64,000 nt of DNA. Source: JAITWN01 sp964581365 (GTDB taxonomy: Bacteria > Pseudomonadota > Gammaproteobacteria > SZUA-140). How positions within the stretch are numbered: the first letter of the stretch is position 1; every line of letters begins with the position of its first letter. A model generated the notes under the pieces. That model saw only the letters and a program-made list of their open reading frames with translations, did not search any database and had not been told where the DNA came from. This document shows positions 23,641 through 31,871 of the stretch, one piece after another. The translations under genes were made by a program, and so were the position numbers. The stretch lies in NCBI GenBank assembly GCA_964581365.1, contig CAZOOF010000002.1, positions 1 through 64,000 of the forward strand, read 5' to 3'.

Positions 23641-24870
23641 GTGAAAAGCTATATCGTCGGCGGCGCGGTGCGTGATCGCCTGCTCGGAATACCAGTAAAG
23701 GATCGCGACTGGGTGGTGGTCGGCGCAACTCCCGAGCAGATGCTGTCGCGGGGCTTCCGTCAGGTCGGGCGGGACTTTCCGGTGTTTCTACATCCGCGCA
23801 CCCACGAAGAGTACGCGCTCGCCCGTACCGAGCGCAAAGTGGCTGCAGGCTATCACGGCTTCACGGTGCATGCGGCGCCGGAGGTGACACTGGAGGAGGA
23901 CCTGGCGCGTCGCGATCTCACCATCAACGCCATGGCAGAGACGGAAACCGGCGAGCTGGTGGATCCCTACGGCGGCGCGGACGATCTGAAGCGCCGTGTT
24001 CTGCGTCACGTGTCGCCCGCTTTTGCCGAGGACCCGGTGCGCATCCTGCGTCTTGCGCGTTTTGCCGCGCGCTTTTCGTCGCTCGGGTTCACGGTCGCGC
24101 CGGAAACCATGGAGCTGATGCGGAACATGGTGACTGCCGGGGAAGTCGCCGCCCTGGTGCCCGAACGCGTGTGGCAGGAGCTCGATCGCGCGCTCGGTGA
24201 GGAGCGGCCTTCCGCCTTTTTCGAGGTACTGCGTGAATGCGGCGCTCTCGCCGTGCTGATTCCCGAGCTCGATCGCCTGTGGGGTGTGCCGCAACCGGAG
24301 AAATGGCATCCCGAGATCGACACCGGCATCCATACGATGATGGTGCTGGAAGCCGCGGCCCGCCTCACCAGCGACCGGAGCGTACGCTTTGCCGCCCTTA
24401 CCCATGACCTCGGCAAGGGAACGACACCGCCCGAGCAGTGGCCCCGTCACATCGCACACGAACGCCGCAGCGCGCGTCTAGTCCTGGAGGTTTGCGCCCG
24501 GCTTCGCTGCCCGGGCGAGTACCGCGACCTGGCGCTCGTCACCGCGCGTTTTCATGGCCAGTGTCACTCTGCCCTCGAACTGCGGCCGCGTACCGTGCTG
24601 CGGCTGCTCAATGCGCTCGACGCCTTCCGCAGACCGCAGCGCCTGGAGCGGTTCCTGCTGGCCTGCGAAGCGGATTTCCGCGGACGCCCGGGCTATGACA
24701 TCAAAGACTATCCACAGGCCGATCGGTTGCGGCGTGCCCATGCCGCAGCCGCGGCGATCAGTGGCGGCGCGCTGCGAGACGAGGGATTCGAAGGCCGGGC
24801 GCTCGGCGCGGAACTCAACCGGCGTCGAATAGCGGCAATCGCCGCGCTGGGAGATACAAAGGCACAGTAA
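23641..24870 (+). CDS. cca: CCA tRNA nucleotidyltransferase with HD domain
   Basis: Adds or repairs the 3' CCA end of tRNAs. The 409 residues match E. coli Cca in length and order. The GTG start gives MKSYIVGGAVRD; catalytic D21 and D23 lie in KDRDWVVVG; LARRDLTINAMA follows. A C-terminal HD domain (HDLGKG) carries the phosphatase/phosphodiesterase activity known for the E. coli enzyme. The longer open frame from 23575 overlaps the upstream gene and is not supported. Confidence 0.95.
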   Translation: MKSYIVGGAVRDRLLGIPVKDRDWVVVGATPEQMLSRGFRQVGRDFPVFLHPRTHEEYALARTERKVAAGYHGFTVHAAPEVTLEEDLARRDLTINAMAETETGELVDPYGGADDLKRRVLRHVSPAFAEDPVRILRLARFAARFSSLGFTVAPETMELMRNMVTAGEVAALVPERVWQELDRALGEERPSAFFEVLRECGALAVLIPELDRLWGVPQPEKWHPEIDTGIHTMMVLEAAARLTSDRSVRFAALTHDLGKGTTPPEQWPRHIAHERRSARLVLEVCARLRCPGEYRDLALVTARFHGQCHSALELRPRTVLRLLNALDAFRRPQRLERFLLACEADFRGRPGYDIKDYPQADRLRRAHAAAAAISGGALRDEGFEGRALGAELNRRRIAAIAALGDTKAQ

Positions 24871-24915
24871 CCCGGGTGGCTCAGGACAGCGGGCGCTTCG
24901 GCAAAAGCTTGTCCG

Positions 24916-25527
24916 CTACTCCTCCCCCCAGCGCGGCACCAGTTCGTGCGGAACGTCCAGATGGTCCAGAATCCGGGCGACGACGAAATCGACCAGACCC
25001 GCGACATCCGTCGGCCGGTGATAGAAGCCCGGACAGGCCGGCATGATCACCACGCCGAGGCGCGCCAGCTTCAGCATGTGTTCCAGGTGAATGGCTGACA
25101 GCGGCATCTCGCGCGGCACCAGGATCAGCTTGCGCTGCTCCTTCAGCGCCACATCGGCGGCCCGTTCGAGCAGGTTGTCGCTGCTGCCATTGGCGATGGC
25201 CGCCAGCGTGCCGCTGGTGCAGGGACACACCACCATGGCGCGCGGCGCCCCTGAGCCGCTTGCCACCGGCGCGGTCCACTGATCCCTGCCGTAGACCTTG
25301 AGCTGCTCGTCGCGGGCGCCGAAACGGGAGGCAAAGAAGGCGGCCATGTCACGCGGCGCCGATGGAACACGCAGATCGGTTTCCATGGACAGCACCACTT
25401 GCGCCGGCTGTGACACCATCAGCGCCACCTGCTCGCCGGCCGCGAGCAGGCATTCGAGCAGCCGCAGACCATAGGGCATGCCCGAAGCGCCGGTCCAGGC
25501 GAGAGCGATTGCTCTAGAGCTCGCCAT
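24916..25527 (-). CDS. ubiX: Flavin prenyltransferase UbiX
   Basis: Prenylates FMN to make the cofactor of UbiD decarboxylases in ubiquinone synthesis. The 203 residues contain the FMN-binding start AWTGASGMPYG, the PCTSGTLAAIANGSSDNL segment and a MPACPGFYHRP region. The ATG at 25527 lies inside the end of mpl (14-bp overlap), so the two are translationally coupled. The longer frame from 25545 adds six residues unlike the family. It is the last gene of a four-gene reverse operon. Confidence 0.93.
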   Translation of the reverse strand: MASSRAIALAWTGASGMPYGLRLLECLLAAGEQVALMVSQPAQVVLSMETDLRVPSAPRDMAAFFASRFGARDEQLKVYGRDQWTAPVASGSGAPRAMVVCPCTSGTLAAIANGSSDNLLERAADVALKEQRKLILVPREMPLSAIHLEHMLKLARLGVVIMPACPGFYHRPTDVAGLVDFVVARILDHLDVPHELVPRWGEE

Positions 25528-26887
25528 GACCGGCCAGCGCCGCAAGCAGACGATCGTGGATGCCTTCGAATCCGCCGTTGCTCATGATGAGGATATGGTC
25601 ACCCGGCGATGCCTGGGCGGCAATACGGGTCACGATGTCGGCGACGGTATCGAGCACCGCGCAGCGCGGTCCGATGGCCTCCGCTACCTCTTCCAGCGGC
25701 CAGCCGAGCCCTGGAGAGCGCAACAGGATGACCTCGTCGGCACCGGCGAGCGCGGGCGCCAGCGTCTCGCGGTGCACGCCCATTTTCATGGTGTTCGATC
25801 GCATCTCCAGCACCGCCACGATGCGATTGCGTCCGATCCGCCGCCGCAGGGCATCGACCGTGCTCGCGATCGCGGTCGGATGGTGAGCAAAATCGTCGTA
25901 GACGCGAACGCCGTGAACCTCGCCGCGCAGCTCCAGCCGGCGCCGCACACCGCGAAACTCCGCCAGCGCGGCAAGCCCGGCAGCGAGCGGGACGCCGGCG
26001 TGGCGAGCGGCGAGCAAAGCGGCCAGGGCATTATCGACATTGTGCACGCCGGGAATATTCCAGCACACCTCGCCCCGGACCTCATCGCCTTCATAGAGCG
26101 TGAAGCCGCGCTCATTCAGACGCGCCCCCCATTCTCCTGCCCGCGGCTGTCGGCCGCCGCGCCGGAAGCGCTGCAGGGGCGTCCAGCACCCGCTCTCGAT
26201 CACCTCCATCAGGGCTTCGTCGTCGGAGGGCATGACGATCATGCCATTGCCGGGCACGGTTCTCACCAGATGATGAAATTGCCGCTTGATGGCATCGAGA
26301 TCGGGAAAGATATCGGCGTGGTCATACTCGAGATTGTTCAGGATCAGGGTGCGCGGACGGTAATGCACGAACTTCGACCGTTTGTCGAAGAAGGCGGAAT
26401 CGTATTCATCGGCCTCGACGACGAAGAACGGCGTATCACCGAGACGCGCCGGGGCAGCGAAGTTGGCGGGCGCGCCCCCGATCAGATAGCCCGGACGCAG
26501 CCCGGCATGCTCCAGAATCCAGGCCAGCATGCTGGAGGTGGTGGTCTTGCCATGAGTGCCGGCAACGCCAAGCACCCAGCGTCCCTGCAGCACATGGCGC
26601 GCAAGGAACTCCGGACCGGACATATAAGGAATATCACGCTCCAGCGCGTACTCCACCAGCGGATTGCCGCGCGAGAACGCATTGCCGATGACCAGCACAT
26701 CGGGCGCCGGATTGAGCGTTGCCGGATCGTATCCCTCGCTCATCGGGATACCGCTGGCACGCAGGAGCTCACTCATCGGCGGATAGGCTCCGAGATCCGA
26801 ACCACTGACCTCATGGCCGAGTTCACGGGCGAGCAGCGCCAATCCGCCCATGAAGGTACCGCAGATTCCAAGCACGTGAACGCGCAT
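25514..26887 (-). CDS. mpl: UDP-N-acetylmuramate:L-alanyl-gamma-D-glutamyl-meso-diaminopimelate ligase
   Basis: Recycles the murein tripeptide by joining it directly to UDP-MurNAc. The 457 residues equal E. coli Mpl in length. The N-terminal Rossmann motif is HVLGICGTFMGGLA, the ATP loop GTHGKTT (res. 110-116), with FVVEADEYDSAFFDKRSKF and a DDFAHHP motif further on. It is one base from the stop of the preceding membrane-protein gene and overlaps ubiX. Confidence 0.96.
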   Translation of the reverse strand: MRVHVLGICGTFMGGLALLARELGHEVSGSDLGAYPPMSELLRASGIPMSEGYDPATLNPAPDVLVIGNAFSRGNPLVEYALERDIPYMSGPEFLARHVLQGRWVLGVAGTHGKTTTSSMLAWILEHAGLRPGYLIGGAPANFAAPARLGDTPFFVVEADEYDSAFFDKRSKFVHYRPRTLILNNLEYDHADIFPDLDAIKRQFHHLVRTVPGNGMIVMPSDDEALMEVIESGCWTPLQRFRRGGRQPRAGEWGARLNERGFTLYEGDEVRGEVCWNIPGVHNVDNALAALLAARHAGVPLAAGLAALAEFRGVRRRLELRGEVHGVRVYDDFAHHPTAIASTVDALRRRIGRNRIVAVLEMRSNTMKMGVHRETLAPALAGADEVILLRSPGLGWPLEEVAEAIGPRCAVLDTVADIVTRIAAQASPGDHILIMSNGGFEGIHDRLLAALAGHGEL

Positions 26888-26888
26888 G

Positions 26889-27401
26889 TCAGCCTCCGGG
26901 AAAGAAGATGGTGCGTGTCACGCTGAAGGACACGAACAGATAGAGCAGTGCGAGCAGCGTTCCCAGCGGCAGAATGGTGTTTACCGCATGACGCAGGACA
27001 TGCCCGACGACCAGCAGATGCCACAACAGCCAGATCCAGAGCAGCAGCGCGGCCATGCCTTGCGCGGGCGCCGCCACGCCCGCAGTTTGCCAGAGAACGA
27101 TAGGGAGCGCGATCAGCTGCATGACCGTACCGGAGCCATACAGCGCGATCAGCGTCTGGGGAAAGCGATTCAGCAGATCGCGTATCCACAGCAGGATCCA
27201 CAGCAGGCCGGCGACCAGTCCGGCATCGAACAGGGCGAGGAGGAACGCGGGCAGAATCGGCAGGCTGAGCACCGCCGCACCGAAGGCCAGGGTGGCGTAC
27301 ATGATGAAGCTCAAGCCGAGCAGAAAGCTGGAACCCGGCAGATCCTGCGGCGCCAGGCGCAGCAGACAGATGTCCAGAAATCTCAGCAGCAGCCTGATCA
27401 T
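26889..27401 (-). CDS. Small polytopic membrane protein (Yip1-like)
   Basis: A 170-residue very hydrophobic protein with about five predicted helices (first at residues 25-45, last near 140-163). It resembles proteins placed in the Yip1-like family, but I see no decisive motif. The start at 27401 is preferred over the frame opening at 27533, because the upstream part is not hydrophobic and overlaps the preceding gene. It ends one base before mpl and follows the activation-domain gene by 22 bp, so it belongs to that operon. Function unknown; the mpl-ubiX context suggests an envelope or membrane role. Confidence 0.7.
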   Translation of the reverse strand: MIRLLLRFLDICLLRLAPQDLPGSSFLLGLSFIMYATLAFGAAVLSLPILPAFLLALFDAGLVAGLLWILLWIRDLLNRFPQTLIALYGSGTVMQLIALPIVLWQTAGVAAPAQGMAALLLWIWLLWHLLVVGHVLRHAVNTILPLGTLLALLYLFVSFSVTRTIFFPGG

Positions 27402-27423
27402 GGATCCGCCATCGGGCGTGCCT

Positions 27424-28299
27424 TCAGGCGCTGAAGTATTTCGCTTGGGGATGATGCACGACGATGGCGCTGGTGCTCTCCTCCGGCCAGAGCTGAAATT
27501 CGTCTCCGAGCACGACGCCGATGCGGGAGGCATCCAGCAGGTTCAGGATCTTGTCCTGATCGGCGAGCTCGGGACAGGCGGGGTAACCGAAGGAATAACG
27601 AGAACCCCTGTAGCCCTGTTTGAGCATGTCGGCGATGGTGCGCGCATCTTCGCGGGCAAAGCCGAGTTCGGCCCGGATCCGTTTGTGCACGAATTCGGCC
27701 AGCGCCTCGGTGGTTTCCACATTGAGGCCATGGAGGTAGAGGTATTCCTGATACTGGTCGGCGGCAAACAGCGCGCGCGCGACGTCGGACGCATGCTGCC
27801 CTACGGTGACCACCTGGAATGCCACGACATCCTTCATGCCCGATTCGACGGAACGGAAGAAATCCGCGATGCACAGCCCGCGCCCCTTTTTCTGCCGCGG
27901 GAACTGAAAACGGCAAATCTCCCGGTTATGGTCTTCCGCATCGTAAACGATCAGATCATCGCCGTCCGATTGACACGGAAAATAGCCGTAGACGGCCTGC
28001 GGTCGGATGATGTCTTCGCGTTCGGCGCGTTCGACGATGCGATTGAAGATCGGATCGACCTCGGTCCGCGCCCAGGCCTGGTACTCGGCCTCACCGCGGC
28101 CCGCGGCCTTGAAACCCCACTGGAATCGATAAAGCGTCCGGCGGTTGATATAGGGCAGAACCGCGCGCAATGGCACACGTTCCAGACAGCGGCCGCCGTA
28201 AAATGGCGGCACAGGCACCGGATTGTCGGTCACCGGCCAGCGCGCGCCCGCGATGGCTTCCCTGTCATCATCCTGATTTTCCGGAGTCGTCTCGCTCAT
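27424..28299 (-). CDS. Stand-alone methionine synthase (MetH) activation domain protein
   Basis: A 291-residue protein made of the SAM-binding reactivation domain normally found at the C-terminus of MetH. Recognisable are AVYGYFPCQSDGDDLIVY, FPRQ, and the SAM-binding loop YRGSRYSFGYPACPEL. In MetH this domain remethylates oxidised cobalamin with SAM and flavodoxin. Stand-alone versions occur in bacteria whose MetH lacks the domain (Thermotoga has one). The MetH core is not in this window. ATG 28299 gives a short charged start; the frame is open from 28326. First gene of the operon ending in ubiX. Confidence 0.87.
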   Translation of the reverse strand: MSETTPENQDDDREAIAGARWPVTDNPVPVPPFYGGRCLERVPLRAVLPYINRRTLYRFQWGFKAAGRGEAEYQAWARTEVDPIFNRIVERAEREDIIRPQAVYGYFPCQSDGDDLIVYDAEDHNREICRFQFPRQKKGRGLCIADFFRSVESGMKDVVAFQVVTVGQHASDVARALFAADQYQEYLYLHGLNVETTEALAEFVHKRIRAELGFAREDARTIADMLKQGYRGSRYSFGYPACPELADQDKILNLLDASRIGVVLGDEFQLWPEESTSAIVVHHPQAKYFSA

Positions 28300-28349
28300 C
28301 GGGACATGATAACGTGACCCGCGCAAGGAAACGAGGCCACAGCGAAACC

Positions 28350-29243
28350 ATGCCGAAAGACGATATCTGGGCCACGATTTCGCGGCACGTGGAAACCGTG
28401 AGCGGCAAGCGCTTCGCCATCTCGCAGCGCGCTTCCGCGAGCGGTGGCTGCATCAATACCGCTCATGTCATTCATGGCCAGGATGGCTCGCGCTATTTCA
28501 TCAAGCTGAACGATGCTGCGCATGCGGATATGTTCGCCGCCGAGCATGATGGACTGTTGGAGATTCAGCGCTCCGGCGCCATTCGCGTGCCGGAACCTCT
28601 GTGCCATGGCATGGCAGGAAGCCATGCCTATCTGGTGCTCGAATATCTGGAACTTGGCCGCGGCACCGCGACCTGCGCCGCCCGGCTGGGCAGAGATCTG
28701 GCAGCCATGCACCGCCACACCCGGAACGCGTACGGATGGCGCCGGGACAACACCATCGGCACGACGCCTCAGCCAAACGGGATACTCGAGGACTGGCCGA
28801 CCTTCTGGAGACAGCGCCGCCTCGGCTTCCAGCTGGACCTGGCGGACCGCGCCGGATACTCACGTCTCGCGCGCGCAGGCGAACGGTTGCTCGATGCCCT
28901 GCCCGCGCTGTTCCAGGATCACCGGCCGGCCGCCTCCCTGCTGCATGGCGACCTGTGGTCGGGGAATCAGGCCTGCCTGAGAGATGGCACTCCGGTAGTC
29001 TATGACGTCGCCGTCTACTACGGCGATCGGGAAACCGATATCGCCATGACCGAACTCTTCGGCCGCTTCCCGGATGCGTTCTATGCCGCATACCAGGAAG
29101 CATGGCCCCTGCCGCCCGGTTACGCGCTGCGCCGCGAGGTCTACAATCTCTACCATGTGCTCAACCATCTCAATCTGTTCGGCGGGGGCTATCTGGCCCA
29201 GGCCGAACAGATCATCCGGCATCTCCTGGCGAGCGCGGGCTGA
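28350..29243 (+). CDS. Fructosamine kinase family protein
   Basis: Kinase of the FN3K group, which phosphorylates ketosamines on glycated proteins or small amines so that they fall apart (protein deglycation). The 297 residues have SGGCINTA near the start and the catalytic loop LLHGDLWSGN (197-206). The metal site YDVAVYYGDRETD follows, where most relatives have DPA rather than DVA. The frame is open from 28170, but the ATG at 28350 fits the family. Divergent from the activation-domain gene with 50 bp between start codons. Confidence 0.88.
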   Translation: MPKDDIWATISRHVETVSGKRFAISQRASASGGCINTAHVIHGQDGSRYFIKLNDAAHADMFAAEHDGLLEIQRSGAIRVPEPLCHGMAGSHAYLVLEYLELGRGTATCAARLGRDLAAMHRHTRNAYGWRRDNTIGTTPQPNGILEDWPTFWRQRRLGFQLDLADRAGYSRLARAGERLLDALPALFQDHRPAASLLHGDLWSGNQACLRDGTPVVYDVAVYYGDRETDIAMTELFGRFPDAFYAAYQEAWPLPPGYALRREVYNLYHVLNHLNLFGGGYLAQAEQIIRHLLASAG

Positions 29244-29248
29244 GCCGG

Positions 29249-29277
29249 TTGGCCACGGCGATGGGCCCGGATACAAT
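29249..29277 (+). promoter_or_regulatory. Promoter giving a predicted leaderless DUF1820 mRNA
   Basis: TTGGCC at 29249-29254 and TACAAT at 29272-29277 with an ideal 17-bp spacer. Seven bases after the -10 comes the ATG at 29285, so transcription should start at or next to the start codon. No ribosome site precedes the ATG. Confidence 0.5.
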
Positions 29278-29284
29278 AGCCGCG

Positions 29285-29629
29285 ATGAACGCCAAGCGCC
29301 TCTACCGTATCGCGTTTCTCAATGGCGGCAAGCTTTACGAGATCTACGCCCGCTCTGTTTCACAGAGTGAGCTGTACGGATTCGTCGCGATCGAGGAGAT
29401 CGTTTTCGGCGAAAAATCGGCCCTGGTGGTCGATCCCGCCGAGGAACGGCTGAAGAGCGAATTCGCCGGAGTCCGTCGCAGCTACGTCCCGCTGCATGCC
29501 GTGGTCCGCATCGACGAGGTCGACAAGCAGGGGACGGCGAAAATCAGCGCCACCGGCGAGGGCAAGATCACGCCGTTCCCAGGCACCTTCTATGGCGCGG
29601 GCAAGCCGCCGGAATCGGGTGACGCCTGA
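29285..29629 (+). CDS. DUF1820 family protein
   Basis: A 114-residue cytoplasmic protein typical of DUF1820, common in Gammaproteobacteria and of unknown function. The conserved run is YRIAFLNGGKLYEIYARSVS, then LYGFVAIEEIVFGE, VVDPAEE and YVPLHAVVRIDEV. The tail (TPFPGTFY) is also family-like. No ribosome site precedes the start, and a promoter lies so close that the mRNA may be leaderless. Its last 40 bp overlap the convergent SUMF1-domain gene. Confidence 0.88.
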   Translation: MNAKRLYRIAFLNGGKLYEIYARSVSQSELYGFVAIEEIVFGEKSALVVDPAEERLKSEFAGVRRSYVPLHAVVRIDEVDKQGTAKISATGEGKITPFPGTFYGAGKPPESGDA

Positions 29630-30567
29630 TCGCCGTCGCGCGCGCAGCGGAAACCCAGATCGAGAAACCGCGCCGCAGGATGCAGCGGATAGCGATAGGC
29701 CGCGCGGTAAAAGTGGCTGATGACGTAGTGACCGAGCCCGCCCCAGCCGCCGCCACGGGCGACCTTGAGCCTTTCACCCTCAGGTAGTTCGAACTCAGAG
29801 CCTTCGTACGGTGCATACCAGTCGTCCACCCACTCCATGACGTTTCCGGCCATATCGTAGGCGCCGTAATATGATTTTCCGGCTTCGATTGAACCGACCG
29901 GACGCAGGCCCGCTTCCTGACCGGCGATCACCCGCTCCCGGCTCCAGGTATCTCCCCAGGGAAACTCACGCCCGTCGGGCCCCCGGGCCGCTTTCTCCCA
30001 CTCCTTTTCGGTCGGCAACCGCTTTCCGGCCCACTCGCAATACAGGCGCGCGTCCTGCCAACCGACTCCGGCGACGGGCAGCGAATCCTGTTCCCGGCGC
30101 TTGCGCTCGATGAGGTCAAGCACGGCGCCCCGATCCAGGTCTGCGAGTTCGCCTTCAATGCCGAACATGTCGAGCGCCAGCCCCCGCAATTCCTCCACAC
30201 CGAGATCGGCGGCTTCGAGAATCTCACGCGTCAGCAGATAACCGCTGCTTTGCCAGCCGTCCGGCACCCAATGATCGGTCTCGATCACGAAACGGCTGTA
30301 TTCGAGATTCGTCACCTCATGACGATCGATGAAGAAGGTATCGAGATGGAGACGGCGCTGAGGCGTCTCGTCGAGGTATGGCGCCTTGTTGAGCCCGAAT
30401 TCCGCGAGATCAGGGCCGCCCGCGGCGCTCGCCGGGGTTCCAAACAGAAACCCGCCGGCCGGCACCGGAACCATGTCGCCGGCGCTTGCCCCGGTCGCCG
30501 CCATGAGGAGCCCCGCCGCAACGATCAGGGCTCGAGCACCGGTATGATCGGCGGTGTTCGGGGTCAC
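29590..30567 (-). CDS. Exported SUMF1/FGE-domain protein lacking the catalytic cysteines
   Basis: A protein of about 325 residues with a signal peptide (hydrophobic ALIVAAGLLMAATGASA) and one formylglycine-generating-enzyme fold. It shows MVPVPAGGFLFG, RHEVTNLEYSRF, WAGKRLPTEKEWEKAARG, FPWGDTW, AGNVMEWVDDWY and LGFRCAR. In place of the GGSxxC...C copper site it reads GGGWGGLGHYVISHFYRAAYR, with no cysteines, so it is unlikely to make formylglycine. The GTG at 30567 with GAGGAGGAA upstream is the best start; an ATG at 30588 is possible. Its paralogue lies directly upstream on the same strand. Role unknown. Confidence 0.82.
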   Translation of the reverse strand: MTPNTADHTGARALIVAAGLLMAATGASAGDMVPVPAGGFLFGTPASAAGGPDLAEFGLNKAPYLDETPQRRLHLDTFFIDRHEVTNLEYSRFVIETDHWVPDGWQSSGYLLTREILEAADLGVEELRGLALDMFGIEGELADLDRGAVLDLIERKRREQDSLPVAGVGWQDARLYCEWAGKRLPTEKEWEKAARGPDGREFPWGDTWSRERVIAGQEAGLRPVGSIEAGKSYYGAYDMAGNVMEWVDDWYAPYEGSEFELPEGERLKVARGGGWGGLGHYVISHFYRAAYRYPLHPAARFLDLGFRCARDGDQASPDSGGLPAP

Positions 30568-30758
30568 CACTTCCTCCTCTAGCGCCATCGGGCGGGCCGC
30601 GCGAAGCACAGTCCGGGAATCAGATGGATCAGATTACCTGTCACGCCTGCATGGTGAAAGAAGAATCAGACACCCGGAGCCATCCGGCAGCGCAGAGATC
30701 ACGGTCCAAGTCAGGCGGATGAGCAAAACACTCCTGCGTGGCGCCTGCACTGGTCGTC

Positions 30759-31796
30759 TCAGTCCTGCGCGTCGCTGGCGCAACGGAAACCGAAGGTATC
30801 GTTTCGGACCCGTGCACTGAAGAAGCCGCGGTTGTAGACCGGGGCAGAAATACCACATTTGTAGAAGGAGCAATCCCACCAGGAACCGCCCTTGAGCACC
30901 CGATAGATTTCGCCGTAGTTCTCGGACGGGCGGTCATTTCCCGGATACGGCTTATACCAAGAAGCGGTCCACTCCCAGACGTTACCGGTCACATCGTGCA
31001 GCCCATAGGGACTGGCGCCCTGCGGAAACGCGCCGACCGGCGTCGTATCTCCCCTGCGCTCGAGCGCCGACCAGCGCACAGGCGTATTGGCGCGGACGAT
31101 ATCGAAGTACTCACCCCAGGGGAACGGCCGCCCATCGGTGCCGCGCGCAGCCTTCTCCCATTCGGTTTCGGTGGGCAGGCGCTTGCCTGCCCATGCACAG
31201 TAATCTCTGGCATCGAACCAGGAGACCTGCACCACCGGATGATCCGCCTTCCCCGGCGGATGGCCGCGCCCCTCGAAATGTGCCGGCGCTCGCCGGTGGG
31301 TGGCCTCGATGAACTGCTGGTACTGAAGATTGGTCACCGGATAGCGATCGATGAGGTAATCGCCCAGGTAGACGACATGCTGCGGACCTTCGTCGGAAAA
31401 GCGCTCGTCGGTGCCCATGATGAATTCACCGGCGGGAATGCGGATCATCGGGCCCGGATCGGCGCCGAAGCGGGAGCCTTCGTAATATTGAGGTCCTTGC
31501 AGACCCATGGCGTCATCAGCTCCACCCCCGCCGGCGGCGACACCCTCCGCAACCGGCAGCGAAGACGCAGGGATGCCATCGGTGTGGCAAGCCAGGCAAC
31601 CGCGGCTCTTCAGTTCTGGCGCAAACACGCTGGCGGTATGACACTGCTCGCAGCGGGAAGCCTCTCCGCCGTGGTGTTCGATATCGTGGCCACGGGAGCC
31701 GGCCGGCGTCGTATCGGCGGCGAGCACCGCCACCCCCGGCCCAACCGCCAGAGCGCAAGCAATGTACAGATGAAGGGTCAGCAGAGTTCGAGTCAT
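30759..31796 (-). CDS. Dihaem c-type motif fused to an FGE/SUMF1 domain
   Basis: A 345-residue exported protein. A signal peptide (res. 1-27) is followed by two CxxCH haem motifs, CEQCH (49-53) and CLACH (67-71). A glycine-rich linker then leads to a full FGE-type domain (117-345): IRIPAGEFIMGT, WAGKRLPTETEWEKAARG, FPWGEYF, TGNVWEWTASWY, FGFRCAS. Unlike its neighbour it keeps the cysteine pair of true FGE enzymes (C309 and C314, a CX4C in GGSWWDCSFYKC). Start ATG 31796; the frame opens at 31868. It follows nfi by 75 bp. No sulfatase is in this window. A cytochrome-coupled oxidase is conceivable but unproven. Confidence 0.83.
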   Translation of the reverse strand: MTRTLLTLHLYIACALAVGPGVAVLAADTTPAGSRGHDIEHHGGEASRCEQCHTASVFAPELKSRGCLACHTDGIPASSLPVAEGVAAGGGGADDAMGLQGPQYYEGSRFGADPGPMIRIPAGEFIMGTDERFSDEGPQHVVYLGDYLIDRYPVTNLQYQQFIEATHRRAPAHFEGRGHPPGKADHPVVQVSWFDARDYCAWAGKRLPTETEWEKAARGTDGRPFPWGEYFDIVRANTPVRWSALERRGDTTPVGAFPQGASPYGLHDVTGNVWEWTASWYKPYPGNDRPSENYGEIYRVLKGGSWWDCSFYKCGISAPVYNRGFFSARVRNDTFGFRCASDAQD

Positions 31797-31871
31797 CGCC
31801 AGCCAGATGCACGAGGCCTCGCGAACGGCCCGGCAAGCCGCAATGATATCATGCGCTCCGCCGGGCATCGG

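Noticed and set aside
25478..26926. A 482-codon + strand frame opposite mpl
   Set aside because: mpl is full length and in an operon; the antisense frame is a GC-content artefact.
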